A stretch of DNA of 64,000 bases from Sphingomonas sp. Leaf20 (lineage in GTDB: Bacteria > Pseudomonadota > Alphaproteobacteria > Sphingomonadales > Sphingomonadaceae). The notes beneath the pieces were generated by a model that was not told the origin of the DNA, searched no databases, and saw only the letters and a list, made by a program, of their open reading frames with translations. The stretch is from the NCBI RefSeq assembly GCF_001421535.1, contig NZ_LMKN01000009.1, forward strand, positions 63,695 through 127,694, in the 5' to 3' direction. Below are positions 55,006 through 64,000 of this stretch, piece after piece. Numbering within the stretch: the stretch's first letter is position 1; every line of letters begins with the position of its first letter. The position numbers and the translations under genes are program-made.

Positions 55006-57303
55006 TCAGGCGGCGGGGCGGCCGAACGAGGGGGGGCGGTCGGCAGGCTTCGCGCCGAACGCGCGATCGGGGGTGGTGGACATGGTAAAGCGCAGCGTGC
55101 CGCCCGCGGCGAGGTCGGCATGCGCGATCCAGCTTTTTGTCCAGGGTTTGCCGTTCCAGGTGACGGCGGTGACATAGGGCGTGTCGGCGCGGTTGCCCGG
55201 CGCCTCGATCACGACCTTGCGCTTGGGCCCGACCAGCAGCTCGGCACGCGTGAAGAGCGGCGAGCCGAACACATAGACCGCGGCAACCGGATCGACCGGG
55301 TAGAGGCCGAGCGCGGACATCACGAACCACGCGCTCATCTGCCCGCAATCGTCGTTGCCGATGATCCCGTCGGGCGCGCGTTTGTACATCGTCGTCAGGA
55401 TCCTGCGCACCAGCGCCTGCGTCTTCCAGGGCTGGCCGACATAGGCGTAGAGATACGGCACGTGCTGATCGGGTTCATTGCCATGCGCATATTGGCCGAT
55501 CAGCCCGGAGATATCGGGCGGCGCATCCCTGGGCAGCGTCGAGGGCGCGGCGAACAGCGCGTCGAGCCGCGCGGCGAACTTCGCCTCGCCGCCGAAATGC
55601 GCGATCTGTCCGTAGAGATCATGCTGGTTGAGGAAGGTCGTCTGCCAGCCATTGGCCTCGGTGAAGTCGTGGTAGCACTTGGTATGGCCGAGCTGGATCG
55701 GGTCGTAGGGGGTCAGCCAGCTGCCGTCGGCGAGCTTGGGCCGCGCAAGGCCGATCGTCGGGTCGAGGACGTTGCGATAGTTGCGGCTGCGTTCGCGCAG
55801 GCGGGCGGCGTCGTCGGTGGCGCCGGCCTTCGCGGCGAGCGCCGCCATTGCCCAGTCGTCATAGGCATATTCCTGAGTCCGGCTGACCGACTCGTCGACC
55901 TGGTCTGCGGGCAGATAGCCACGCGCGATATAGGTGCCGCGCGCGCGGCTGTTGACGAGGTCGGGCGCCTTGGGATCGAAGGCGCGCGTGCGGATCGCAG
56001 GCCAGGCGGCGGCATAGTCCGCGTCGATTCCCTTCGCCACGGCCTCGGCCATGATCGCGACCGAATGCCAGCCGATCATCGTGCCGGTCTCCACCCCCTG
56101 GAGCGGCCAGCAGGGCGGGCCATAGGGGCTTTGCTGCGTCTGGCGGACGAGGTCGCGGACGAGCGAGCGCGCGCGATCGGGCGCGATCAGCGTGAGCAGT
56201 GGATGAAGCGTGCGATACGTGTCCCAGGTCGAATAGGTGCTGTACGCCTGTTCGCCCTTGGGGACGCTGTGGATCTGCCGGTCGAGCCCGACATAGCGGT
56301 CGTCGGCGTCGGAGAAGAGCGTCGGCGCGAGCATCGCGTGATAGACCGCGCTCGCCATGATGACGCGTTCGTCATCGCTGCCACCATCGACTTTCACGGT
56401 TTTCAGCGCGTCGGCCCAGTCGCGCACCGCCTGGCGTCGTGCCGCATCGAATTCGCGGCTGATCGACGCCGCGAGATTGGTCCGTGCGCCGGCCATGTCG
56501 ACCGCGGAGACCGCCGTCCGCACGACGATCGGTGCTGCGCCCGCATCGTCGTAATGCAGCACCGCGCGGACGCGGTCGGCCGTGGCGATTGCCCCCCCGA
56601 CGACCTGCTCTCCGGCATGGAGCGTGATGCGGTCGGGTTTGCGCGAGACGTGCATCGCGAAATGGATGCGGCGCCCCTTGGCCCAGCGGAACGTGCGGCG
56701 GCTGCCGATCAGGACGCCGTCGGTCTCGATCTCGATCCGGCTGTCGTCGATCAGCGGGCCTTCGCCCGGACGGCTGTCGCGGTAATTGCCGAGGTCGATC
56801 AGCAGGTGGCCGGGACCCGCGGGAAACCGGTGACGTTGCCAGCCGACACGTGGCTCGGCGGTCAGCTCGGAGCGGACGCCATTGCCGAGCGTGCAGGCGT
56901 AATAGCCAGGCTCGGCGGTCTCCTGGGCATAGGTCTGGCGATAGCCTTCGCCGGGGCGATCGGGCGCGCCGGGAAACAGCTTCACCGGCCCGCGCGCGGG
57001 AACGACCAGCACGTCCATCATGTCGGCGATGCCGGTGCCGGACAGGTGCGTGTGCGAGAACCCCATGATCGACGGGTCGCCGTGATGATAGCCCGAGCAG
57101 TTCGCCCAGTTCTCGGTATCGGTGTCGGGGCTGACCTGGACCATGCCGAACGGCACGGTCGCGCCCGGATAGGTATGGCCGTCGCCGCCCGTGCCGATCC
57201 ACAGATCGGGCACGGCACCCGATCGCTTCGCAAATGCCGGCATCGCGCCGGTCAGCGCCAGCGCGCCGGTCGAGCCGAGCAACGTGCGTCGTGTGAGCCT
57301 CAT
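55006..57303 (-). CDS. GH92 exo-alpha-mannosidase
   Basis: This 765-aa calcium-dependent mannosidase has a signal peptide with RLTRRTLLGSTGALALTGAMPAFA (Tat-like). The GH92 marks are IMGFSHTHLSGTGIADMMD near the N-terminus, YDDWAMAALAAKAG, and GNDDCGQMSAWFVMSALGLYPVDP toward the C-terminus, where the catalytic acid and metal residues lie. It trims alpha-1,2, -1,3 or -1,6 mannose from N-glycans. Its ATG overlaps the GH125 stop (ATGA). Confidence 0.94.
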   Translation of the reverse strand: MRLTRRTLLGSTGALALTGAMPAFAKRSGAVPDLWIGTGGDGHTYPGATVPFGMVQVSPDTDTENWANCSGYHHGDPSIMGFSHTHLSGTGIADMMDVLVVPARGPVKLFPGAPDRPGEGYRQTYAQETAEPGYYACTLGNGVRSELTAEPRVGWQRHRFPAGPGHLLIDLGNYRDSRPGEGPLIDDSRIEIETDGVLIGSRRTFRWAKGRRIHFAMHVSRKPDRITLHAGEQVVGGAIATADRVRAVLHYDDAGAAPIVVRTAVSAVDMAGARTNLAASISREFDAARRQAVRDWADALKTVKVDGGSDDERVIMASAVYHAMLAPTLFSDADDRYVGLDRQIHSVPKGEQAYSTYSTWDTYRTLHPLLTLIAPDRARSLVRDLVRQTQQSPYGPPCWPLQGVETGTMIGWHSVAIMAEAVAKGIDADYAAAWPAIRTRAFDPKAPDLVNSRARGTYIARGYLPADQVDESVSRTQEYAYDDWAMAALAAKAGATDDAARLRERSRNYRNVLDPTIGLARPKLADGSWLTPYDPIQLGHTKCYHDFTEANGWQTTFLNQHDLYGQIAHFGGEAKFAARLDALFAAPSTLPRDAPPDISGLIGQYAHGNEPDQHVPYLYAYVGQPWKTQALVRRILTTMYKRAPDGIIGNDDCGQMSAWFVMSALGLYPVDPVAAVYVFGSPLFTRAELLVGPKRKVVIEAPGNRADTPYVTAVTWNGKPWTKSWIAHADLAAGGTLRFTMSTTPDRAFGAKPADRPPSFGRPAA

Positions 57304-58721
57304 AACGGCGCCGCCAGCAGCGCGGGCCGGGTATCGGCGAGATGGACGATCAGCTCGCCGAACAGACCGTTCGTCCAGGCGAACCAGCTGCGCGTGAACT
57401 TGCTCGGATCATCCATGTCGAACGCCTCGTGCATGAAGCCGGTATCCGCATCGGTGTCGCGCAGCATCCTGAGGCAGGCACGGACGGTCGCGTCGTCCGC
57501 ACCGGCAAGCGCGCGGATGATCAGCGACATCGGCCAGATCTGGCCGAGGCCGACATGCGGACCGCCGATCCCTTCCGCTTTCGCTCCCTTGAAGAAATAG
57601 GGATTGGCGTCGCTCCACGCTGCGTCGGCGGTGCGGCGCCATAGCGGGTCGGTGGCGGGAACGCAGCCCATATAGGCGAGCGCGGACAGCGAAGGCACGT
57701 TGGCGTCGTCCATGAAGACCGCGTTGCCGAACCCATCGGCCTCATAGGCCCAGACCTCGCGGCCGTCGCGCAGCCGCATCTTGCCATGCGCGTTGAGCGC
57801 GGCCTCGACCTCGGTCGCGAGCGCTGCAGCATCGGCGGCGAGCGCGGTATCGTTGCGCGCCTCCTTCGCGACGACCGCCAGCTCGCGCAGCGTCGTCACC
57901 GCGAAATGATTGGCGGGGATCAGATAGGGATAGACACAGGCATCATCGGACGGACGAAAACCGCACTGGATCAGGCCGTTCGGCTTGGCGGGATTGCCCC
58001 AGCCCTCGAGCGCCATCGTCTCGGTATTGCGGTTCGAGGCGCGCAGGAAGCTATAGGGTCCGCGGCCCTGCTTGCGCTGCTGCTCGCGATAGGTGCGCAG
58101 GCTGGCGCGCGCGGCCTCGGCCCAGGTCGCGTCAAACGGGGTCGCGTCGCGCGTCGCCTGCCAATAGCCATAAGCGAGACGCATCGGGTAACACAGCGAA
58201 TCGATCTCCCATTTGCGCTCGGCGACACCGGGTTTCATCTCGGTCTGGTCGTGCAATGCCCAGCTGAGATCGGTCTTGCCGGCCGGGTCCTCGAGGAACG
58301 CGTTCGCATAGGGATCGATCAGGATCGAGCGTGACTGACGCGCGATCAGGCCGCGGAACAGCGTGCGTAGTGCCGGGTCCTGGCGGATGAGATGGAGATA
58401 GGGACGGACCTGCGCCGAACTGTCGCGCAGCCACAGGCAGGGAATGTCGCCAGTGATGACGAACGCATCGGGCGCGCCGCCGATGGTGCTCATCCGCACG
58501 GTCGTATCGAGCGTGTTGGGATAACAGTTGCCGAACATCCAGCGCAGCTTCGGATCGCCGATCCTGGCCGACACGCGGGCGATCTCGCGTTCCACCGCCC
58601 GGCTCTTGAACAGACGGTCGGCGACTGGTGGGCGCTTGGAGGGCAGGTTCGGGCGGGCGGCGAAGGCGGGGGTGCCGACGAGCGCGAGCCCGCCGGCGAT
58701 CAACGAACGGCGATCGATCAT
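57300..58721 (-). CDS. GH125 exo-alpha-1,6-mannosidase
   Basis: This 473-aa enzyme (formerly DUF1237) has a signal peptide (MIDRRSLIAGGLALVGTPAFA). GDIPCLWLRDSSAQVRPYLHL contains the catalytic Asp; DDACVYPYLIPANHFAV and MHEAFDMDDPSKFTRSWFAWTNGLFGELI (quoted in part) complete the family pattern. GH125 removes alpha-1,6-mannose, complementing GH92. ATG 58721 begins the signal peptide; the frame extends upstream through the GH3 antisense, which is noise. Overlaps on both sides couple it to the GH3 and GH92 genes. Confidence 0.93.
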   Translation of the reverse strand: MIDRRSLIAGGLALVGTPAFAARPNLPSKRPPVADRLFKSRAVEREIARVSARIGDPKLRWMFGNCYPNTLDTTVRMSTIGGAPDAFVITGDIPCLWLRDSSAQVRPYLHLIRQDPALRTLFRGLIARQSRSILIDPYANAFLEDPAGKTDLSWALHDQTEMKPGVAERKWEIDSLCYPMRLAYGYWQATRDATPFDATWAEAARASLRTYREQQRKQGRGPYSFLRASNRNTETMALEGWGNPAKPNGLIQCGFRPSDDACVYPYLIPANHFAVTTLRELAVVAKEARNDTALAADAAALATEVEAALNAHGKMRLRDGREVWAYEADGFGNAVFMDDANVPSLSALAYMGCVPATDPLWRRTADAAWSDANPYFFKGAKAEGIGGPHVGLGQIWPMSLIIRALAGADDATVRACLRMLRDTDADTGFMHEAFDMDDPSKFTRSWFAWTNGLFGELIVHLADTRPALLAAPL

Positions 58722-61255
58722 TTGGGCAACCCCACCGCTGCGCCGGTGATCGTCAGGTCGGTCCATTGTCCCTCGCCGTCGCCGGGCTGGCCGCCGCCGA
58801 CATAGAGGCGGTACGCGCCGGGCTGGATCGTGCGCGTGCCGTCGCGCGCGACGCTGCTCATCGAGCGGGGATCGAGCGCGAACGAGACGGTGCGCGACTG
58901 GCCGGGCTTGAGCGCGACGCGGTCGAAGCCGACGAGCTGGCGCTGGAGCACCGCGGTGGTCGGCCCGCCACCGGTGGTCGCGGTCGGCACGAGATAGGCC
59001 TGAACCACCTCCTCGCCCGCGCGCGCACCGGTGTTCGAGACCTTTGCCGCGAGCGTGAGCGGCTGGCCGGCGGCGACGGTGAGGGTGGGCTTTGCCGCAG
59101 CATAGCCGAAGCTGGTATAGGTCAGCCCGTGGCCAAAGCCCCAGAGCGGCTTGCCGGTGAAATAGCGATAGGTGCGCTCCTTCATCGTATAGTCGATGAA
59201 CGCGGGCAGGTCGCTGGCGGACTTGTAGACGGTGACGGGGAGGCGGCCCGAGGGGTTGTTGAGCCCCGCGAGCGTTTCGGCGATCGCGGTGCCGCCGGCC
59301 TGACCCGGATACCAGGCGGTCAGGATCGCATCGGCGAGCGATGGATCGACCGCCACCGCGCTGCCGCTGGTGAGCACGAGGATGACGGGTTTGCCGGTCG
59401 CGCGCAGTGCTTTCAGCAGTGCCTGTTGCGCAAGCGGGAGGCCCACTTCGGTGCGATCGCCGCCGACGAAGCCGGGGACGCTGACCGACAGCGCCTCGCC
59501 TTCGAGGTCGGGCGACAGGCCCATTACCGCGACGACGACGTCCGACTCGTTTGCGACCGCAGTGGCGGCGGCGAGCATCGGCGCGGCAGGCGGCGTCCAC
59601 AGCAGGCGGATACCCTCGTCGTCGCTGCGGTGATCGAGTTCGAGGCGGAACGCGGTCGGCGTGCCGTCGCTGGTTAACGGGATCTCGACGCGGCCCTTCT
59701 TGACCTCGCCGTCGGCAAGCTGGCGGTCGCCGATCCAGAGGCGTGCGACGTCATGGACCGAACAGTCCTTCCAGCATGCCGGGACGTCGATCACGAGCGT
59801 ATAGTCACCCGCGGCGGGCGGGGTGAACATGCCCGACCAGCGGACGCCGAAGCTGCGGCCAAGCCCGGGTGCCGGACTGACACGGTTGAGGTCCGCATCG
59901 ATGCGGCGTTCGGTACGCGTCAGGACCGGCGTGCCACCGGTCGTCCCGGTCCCGGCAAAATACTCCGCCTTGAGACCCTTTGGGAAGACGGTTTCGGGCA
60001 CCACCACCGGTGCGCCGTCGGCGAGCACCGAACCCTGCGCATAGCGAACATTGGCGGCGCCGAACTGCTTGCGGATGCCGTCGAGCGGGGTGATCGGGGC
60101 GGCGGCGGTGCCGTGGTAATTGCCCTGGAGCACGCCGATATCGTCGGCATTGGTGCCGATCACCGCGATCCGGCTGCCGGCCTTGAGCGGCAGGCGGCTG
60201 GCATCGTTCTTGAGCAGCACGATCGACTTTCGCGCGGCCTCGAGCGCGAGCGCACGGTGCGCGGGGGTGTCGACCTGATCGGTGCCGATCTTGCTCCACG
60301 GGCTGTCGCCCCCGAACGCGATGCCGAGCGCGCGGCGGGCGCGGAAGGCTCGCGTCAACGCGACGTCGACCTCGGCCTCGCTCACCAGCCCCTGGCGGAC
60401 CGCGGCGGGGAGGCCGGCATAGGCGGTGCCGCAATTGAGGTCGGTGCCGCCCCTGATCGCCGCTGCCGCTGCGCCCGGCGCATCGAGCCGGTAATGGTGA
60501 TAGGTGCTGATATTGCCGACCGCGTCGCAGTCCGAAACGGTGAAGCCGGTAAAGCCCCAGTCGCGCCGCAGCCGGTCGACCATCAGTGGCGACGATGCGC
60601 AGGCGGGCACGCCGTGGATCGAGTTGTACGCGCACATCAGCGAGAGCGCCTTGCCCTCGGTCACCGCCTGGCGGAAGGCGGGCAGGTAGGTTGCCTCAAG
60701 ATCCTGCGGGCTGGGGTCGACGTCGAAACTGTCGCGCCCGGCCTCGGGGCCGCTGTGCACCGCGAAATGCTTCGGGGTGGCGACGACCTTCGGATAGAGC
60801 GGGTTGGGGCCCTGGAGGCCGCCGATGAACGCGACGCCGAGGCGGCCGGTCAGATACGGGTCCTCGCCATAGGTTTCCTGCCCGCGGCCCCAGCGCGGAT
60901 CGCGGAAGATGTTGATGTTGGGCGACCAGATCGTCAGCCCTTCATAGATGCGGCGATCGGCATTGGCGGGCTTCGCATTGAACCGCGCGCGCGCCTCGGT
61001 CGCGACGACGTCGCCGATCTTGCGAACGAGCACCGGATCCCAGGTCGCGGCCATGCCGATCGCCTGCGGGAACACGGTCGCGTGGCCGTTACGCGCGAGA
61101 CCGTGCAGTCCCTCGTTCCACCAGTCATAGGCGGGCAGGCCGAGCTTCGCATCCGCAGGCGCGGTGCTCTGCAGCTGCGCGGCCTTTTCCTCGAGCGACA
61201 TGGTGGCGACCGCGGCGGCGACGGGATCGGCGGAGGCGAGCAGGAGCCAGATCAT
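58718..61255 (-). CDS. GH3 glycosidase with inserted PA14 domain
   Basis: This 845-aa enzyme starts with a short signal-like stretch. The GH3 barrel follows: AYDWWNEGLHGLARNG, PNINIFRDPRWGRGQETYGEDPYL (partly quoted), PKHFAVHSG, and nucleophile Asp242 in FTVSDCDAVG. A PA14 domain is inserted at about 425-560 (GLKAEYFAGT, GVRWSGMFTPPAAGDYTLVID). The C-terminal alpha/beta sandwich (about 570 on) and fibronectin-III-like end are usual. The barrel resembles beta-xylosidases. In an N-glycan operon, removal of the plant core beta-1,2-xylose is plausible; this is inference. It overlaps GH2 and GH125 by ATGA. Confidence 0.9.
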   Translation of the reverse strand: MIWLLLASADPVAAAVATMSLEEKAAQLQSTAPADAKLGLPAYDWWNEGLHGLARNGHATVFPQAIGMAATWDPVLVRKIGDVVATEARARFNAKPANADRRIYEGLTIWSPNINIFRDPRWGRGQETYGEDPYLTGRLGVAFIGGLQGPNPLYPKVVATPKHFAVHSGPEAGRDSFDVDPSPQDLEATYLPAFRQAVTEGKALSLMCAYNSIHGVPACASSPLMVDRLRRDWGFTGFTVSDCDAVGNISTYHHYRLDAPGAAAAAIRGGTDLNCGTAYAGLPAAVRQGLVSEAEVDVALTRAFRARRALGIAFGGDSPWSKIGTDQVDTPAHRALALEAARKSIVLLKNDASRLPLKAGSRIAVIGTNADDIGVLQGNYHGTAAAPITPLDGIRKQFGAANVRYAQGSVLADGAPVVVPETVFPKGLKAEYFAGTGTTGGTPVLTRTERRIDADLNRVSPAPGLGRSFGVRWSGMFTPPAAGDYTLVIDVPACWKDCSVHDVARLWIGDRQLADGEVKKGRVEIPLTSDGTPTAFRLELDHRSDDEGIRLLWTPPAAPMLAAATAVANESDVVVAVMGLSPDLEGEALSVSVPGFVGGDRTEVGLPLAQQALLKALRATGKPVILVLTSGSAVAVDPSLADAILTAWYPGQAGGTAIAETLAGLNNPSGRLPVTVYKSASDLPAFIDYTMKERTYRYFTGKPLWGFGHGLTYTSFGYAAAKPTLTVAAGQPLTLAAKVSNTGARAGEEVVQAYLVPTATTGGGPTTAVLQRQLVGFDRVALKPGQSRTVSFALDPRSMSSVARDGTRTIQPGAYRLYVGGGQPGDGEGQWTDLTITGAAVGLPK

Positions 61256-63837
61256 CGGGCAAGAGTCCTCAGGGTGAGCGCTTTGCGCAGTGTGGCAGGC
61301 GACGCGGTCGACGCAACGGCGACGGTCCGCGCCTCGCCCGGCAGAAGGTCGAACCCGTCATCGGCGGGCTGCGCCGCCACGGCGCCGAAATCGAGCATGA
61401 CCGCGCGGGCGAAGCGCGTGGCGGTGATCGTCACGGTCGAGCCCGACCAGGTGACGCTCAGGCCCGGATCGGGATAGGCCATGTCCTTGGGCAGCGCGCG
61501 TTCGATGATCGCACGACTGGCGACCGTGTCGCCGACGATCAACTCGGCGACTGCATAGCTGGCCCCCGGCGCGGCACTGCCGAACAGCGTCGCATCGGGG
61601 AGCGTCGCGGCAAGTGTCGACGAGAGCGGCGGCAGCGTCGCGGGCGTGGTGGTGTCGTTCAGCACGGCACCGCCCATGTCCATCGCACGCACCCGCCAGC
61701 GCGCCGTGATCGGCGTGGTCGCGTCGGAGATCAGCGAGATCCGCGTCGCGCCGTCCTTGTGCTCCGCGGCGATCGCCTGAGGCGCGAAGAAGCGGCGTGC
61801 GGCGTAGTTCAGCAGCTTCCACTGGCCGTCATGATCGATGCTCGCCCAGCTGATCGAGGGCCAGACGTCGTTAAGCTGCCAGTAGAGCGACCCCATCGTC
61901 ACCGGGCGGCATGCGCGGTGATGGAGTGCGGCGATACGGATCGCCTCGGCCTGGTTGACCTGCGTCAGATAGACGAGATCGGCAAAGTCCTTCGCCGGGC
62001 GCAAACGATCGCGCAGGTACATCAGCAGCCGTTCATTGCCTTCGCCGGCGAGGAATTTCTGGTGCGCCTTCATCACCGGGCTGTCGGCCGCCAGCGGGCC
62101 CTTGCCCGCGAAGTCGCGGATCATCGCGAGATCGGGCATCGCCTGGAAGCCATATTCGGACATGAAGCGCGGACAGCTGTCGAGATAGCGCTCGACCGGC
62201 TTCGAACCGGACCAGACATCCCAGAAATGGCGGTCGCCATCCTTGTCGGTGTCGGTCGGACCCTCATAATCGGTCGAAGGGGAGCCCGGCCAATAGGGGG
62301 TGCCGGGCGAATATTGCGTGACCGCCTGGCGCAGTACGCGGTCGAATAGCACCGCCATGCCCGCGCCGATCCGCTCCTGCTCGTCCGCGCCGACCGCCTT
62401 CTTGAACGCCTTGCGATCGGACCAGTTCTCCCAGCCCGACAGCACCTCGTTGCCACCGGCCCAGATCACGACCGAGGGATGCGAGCCGATCCGGGCGACC
62501 TGCTGCTCGGCTTCGATCCGGACATTCTCGCGGAACGCGGCGTCGGGCGGCGTCACGCTGCCGCCGAACATAAAGTCCTGCCACACCATCAGCCCCATGC
62601 GGTCGGCCAGGTCGTAGAACGCGTCGTCGAAATAATAGCCGCCGCCCCACACGCGGATCATGTTCATGTTGGCGTCGGCCGCGCCCTTCAGGATGGCCTG
62701 CATATAAGCGGGGGTGACGCGCGTCGGGAACATGTCGAACGGGATGATGTTCGCGCCCTTGGCGAATATCGGCGTGCCGTTGACCTTGAAGCCGAAGCTG
62801 CCGTCCTTGCGGATAAGTTCGACCGTGCGCAGCCCGATCCGCCGCGTGACGCTGTCCTCGGCGGTCGCTTGCGCGCCGGCGAGCGAGGCGGTGACGGTGT
62901 AGAGCGGTTGCGCGCCATAGCCGATCGGCTGCCAGCGCTGCGGCGCGGCGATCGTCAGCGGCAGCGAGACGCTATTGCTGCCGGCGGCGAGCGTGACGCT
63001 GCGGTCGACCGTGACGGTCTTGCCGTCGGGGCCCGTGACTACGGCGTGGACGGTGGTGCGGCCGGGCGTATCCGCGACGATGTCGAGCTTGGCCGCAATC
63101 CGTGCCTCCGCGTCGCTCAGATCCTCCTGCTCGACGCGAAAGGTCTCGATCCGCGCCTCATCCCAGATCTCGAGACGGACCGGCCGCCAGATGCCGATAT
63201 TGACGATCCGGGGACCCCAGTCCCAGCTGTAATGATATTTGGGTTTGCGGATATAGGGCGAGGTCTGCTTGCCCTTGGGCTCGTCGCCGAACGCGCTGTC
63301 ATATTCGCCGGGCAGCGGATGCTTCTCGGCGAGCACCATCGGCTGCAGCGTGCGGATCGGCGAAGCGATCGTCACCAGCACCTCGTTGCGGCCCGCCTTC
63401 AGCGCCGATTTCGCGTCCACGCGCCAGCGACGGTGCGCGTTGTCGGTCTTGAGCAGCGGCGTGCCGTTGACGGTGACCGTCGCAAAGGTGTCGAGGCCGT
63501 CGAACACAAGGTCGAGATGATCGCGCGCGAGCATCGCCGGCGTGACGTCGATCTCGCGGCGGAACTGCCACCGGGTCAGCCCCGCCCACTGGATCGCGGC
63601 CTCGTTCATGCCCTTGTAGGGATCGGGGACGCGGCGCGCGGCGATCAGGTCCTGCTGGACCGAGCCCGGCACCGTGGCCGCGAGCCATTTCGCCTCACGC
63701 TTGTGCGCGGCGACCGCGCTCGTGTCGCTCGGATCGATCCGGACCTTCCAGTCGCCGTCGAGCTTGACCACCGTCTTCGGGGCCGAGATCGCGGGCGAGG
63801 CGAGTGCGAGGAGAGGGAGAAGGAACCAGCGACGCAT
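61252..63837 (-). CDS. GH2 beta-mannosidase
   Basis: This 861-aa exported enzyme has a signal peptide (MRRWFLLPLLALASPAISA). It has GH2 sandwich domains followed by the barrel: MIRVWGGGYYFDDAFYDLADRMGLMVWQDFMFGG (partly quoted), the acid/base Glu in VIWAGGNEVLSGWENW and the nucleophile Glu in FMSEYGFQAMPDL. These distinguish beta-mannosidases from beta-galactosidases. It would cleave the beta-1,4-mannose linked to chitobiose in N-glycans. It is coupled by a 1-bp overlap (TGATG) to the upstream gene and by ATGA to the GH3 gene. Confidence 0.94.
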   Translation of the reverse strand: MRRWFLLPLLALASPAISAPKTVVKLDGDWKVRIDPSDTSAVAAHKREAKWLAATVPGSVQQDLIAARRVPDPYKGMNEAAIQWAGLTRWQFRREIDVTPAMLARDHLDLVFDGLDTFATVTVNGTPLLKTDNAHRRWRVDAKSALKAGRNEVLVTIASPIRTLQPMVLAEKHPLPGEYDSAFGDEPKGKQTSPYIRKPKYHYSWDWGPRIVNIGIWRPVRLEIWDEARIETFRVEQEDLSDAEARIAAKLDIVADTPGRTTVHAVVTGPDGKTVTVDRSVTLAAGSNSVSLPLTIAAPQRWQPIGYGAQPLYTVTASLAGAQATAEDSVTRRIGLRTVELIRKDGSFGFKVNGTPIFAKGANIIPFDMFPTRVTPAYMQAILKGAADANMNMIRVWGGGYYFDDAFYDLADRMGLMVWQDFMFGGSVTPPDAAFRENVRIEAEQQVARIGSHPSVVIWAGGNEVLSGWENWSDRKAFKKAVGADEQERIGAGMAVLFDRVLRQAVTQYSPGTPYWPGSPSTDYEGPTDTDKDGDRHFWDVWSGSKPVERYLDSCPRFMSEYGFQAMPDLAMIRDFAGKGPLAADSPVMKAHQKFLAGEGNERLLMYLRDRLRPAKDFADLVYLTQVNQAEAIRIAALHHRACRPVTMGSLYWQLNDVWPSISWASIDHDGQWKLLNYAARRFFAPQAIAAEHKDGATRISLISDATTPITARWRVRAMDMGGAVLNDTTTPATLPPLSSTLAATLPDATLFGSAAPGASYAVAELIVGDTVASRAIIERALPKDMAYPDPGLSVTWSGSTVTITATRFARAVMLDFGAVAAQPADDGFDLLPGEARTVAVASTASPATLRKALTLRTLAR

Positions 63838-64000
63838 CAGCGTGTCTCCGTGAGTTGCATCCGCTCGACCGCATAATAGGGATCGGACGTGGGGGAGGTG
63901 AATTGCAGGCAGATGTCGCGGTCGCCGGTCAGCGCTGGCAGGCGGCCCTTGACGCTGAACCGGGTGGCGGCGGTTGCCGGATCGGGGAGCGGGAAGGTGC
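63837..64000 (-). CDS. C-terminal end of probable GH20 beta-hexosaminidase (partial)
   Basis: Only about 53 residues lie in the window. The frame ends GDRDICLQFTSPTSDPYYAV then ERMQLTETR and TGA. A terminal DLCLxF...W/YxVDRxxL motif is common at the end of exported GH20 beta-N-acetylhexosaminidases in such operons, so this is a probable GH20, but other glycosidases with a carbohydrate-binding end are possible. The rest of the gene lies beyond base 64000. It is the first visible gene of the operon. Confidence 0.5.
   Translation of the reverse strand, partial: TFPLPDPATAATRFSVKGRLPALTGDRDICLQFTSPTSDPYYAVERMQLTETR

Noticed and set aside
54046..57600. Open frame of 1184 codons on the + strand
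   Set aside because: It is antisense to the GH29 and GH92 genes, whose motifs are unmistakable. The product has no recognisable fold.
1..64000. CRISPR arrays, IS elements, prophage genes, tRNA and rRNA
   Set aside because: Reading both strands showed no regularly spaced repeats, no transposase or integrase motifs and no tRNA cloverleaf or rRNA stretch.

Overview
The window is a gap-poor, high-GC chromosomal segment with the gene content of a sphingomonad-type alphaproteobacterium. The evidence is a large carboxypeptidase-regulatory-domain TonB receptor, Tat-exported glycosidases, a FixLJ pair, a large-subunit KatE catalase, and many short ATGA or TAATG overlaps within operons. No tRNA, rRNA, IS element, phage gene or CRISPR array was seen, so it looks like ordinary chromosome with several accessory catabolic and sensory islands. 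Assignment to Sphingomonas or a close relative is an inference from family content.

Layout. 1-7.1 kb: an unresolved leading stretch, HAD phosphatase, NhaA antiporter, MsrA, a Tat-exported hydroxypyruvate-isomerase-like protein, a 48-codon basic protein whose conserved start lies at an ATA codon, RsgA, an unknown 121-aa protein and an MsrB-MsrA fusion. 7.2-11.0 kb: a minus-strand sensory cluster of a large PAS hybrid histidine kinase, a protein aligning to photoactive yellow protein (PYP) with its chromophore cysteine and hydrogen-bonding residues kept, and a hydrolase-fold protein that appears to lack its catalytic residues. 11.2-17.1 kb: a degenerate receiver, FixJ, FixL (haem-PAS residues retained), a universal stress protein, a triple-BON protein, a VIT-type iron/manganese transporter and a GNAT acetyltransferase. 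Candidate FixJ sites (GTACGTAG type and a perfect 12-bp inverted repeat) lie between these genes, which suggests an oxygen-responsive regulon.

17.2-32.0 kb: a lipoprotein sugar dehydrogenase, a ferredoxin-reductase-type flavoprotein, an S10 carboxypeptidase, then a LacI/TonB receptor/GH144-like operon divergent from a GH3 beta-glucosidase around a perfect operator palindrome, with a GPH-type transporter next to it. This is probably a beta-1,2-glucan (or related beta-glucan) utilisation locus. 31.2-35.1 kb: a DUF885 protein, a FadR-type regulator, a PKHD hydroxylase and a secreted Glu/Gly repeat protein.

35.2-43.2 kb: a complete biotin-independent malonate decarboxylase system. A GntR regulator and the MadLM transporter are divergent from mdcACDEGBH. 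43.2-52.9 kb: an esterase, a Tat-SDR with a substituted catalytic lysine, an ABC1 kinase, a YdeP-type molybdenum oxidoreductase translationally coupled to a formate/nitrite channel, and a KatE catalase with a general-stress-like promoter. 53.0-64.0 kb: a translationally coupled minus-strand operon of a probable GH20 (cut by the window end), GH2 beta-mannosidase, PA14-containing GH3, GH125, GH92 and GH29. Together these could dismantle a plant-type N-glycan.

The strongest candidates for something little described are the PYP/hybrid-kinase cluster, the FixLJ stress regulon, and the coupled YdeP-FNT pair.
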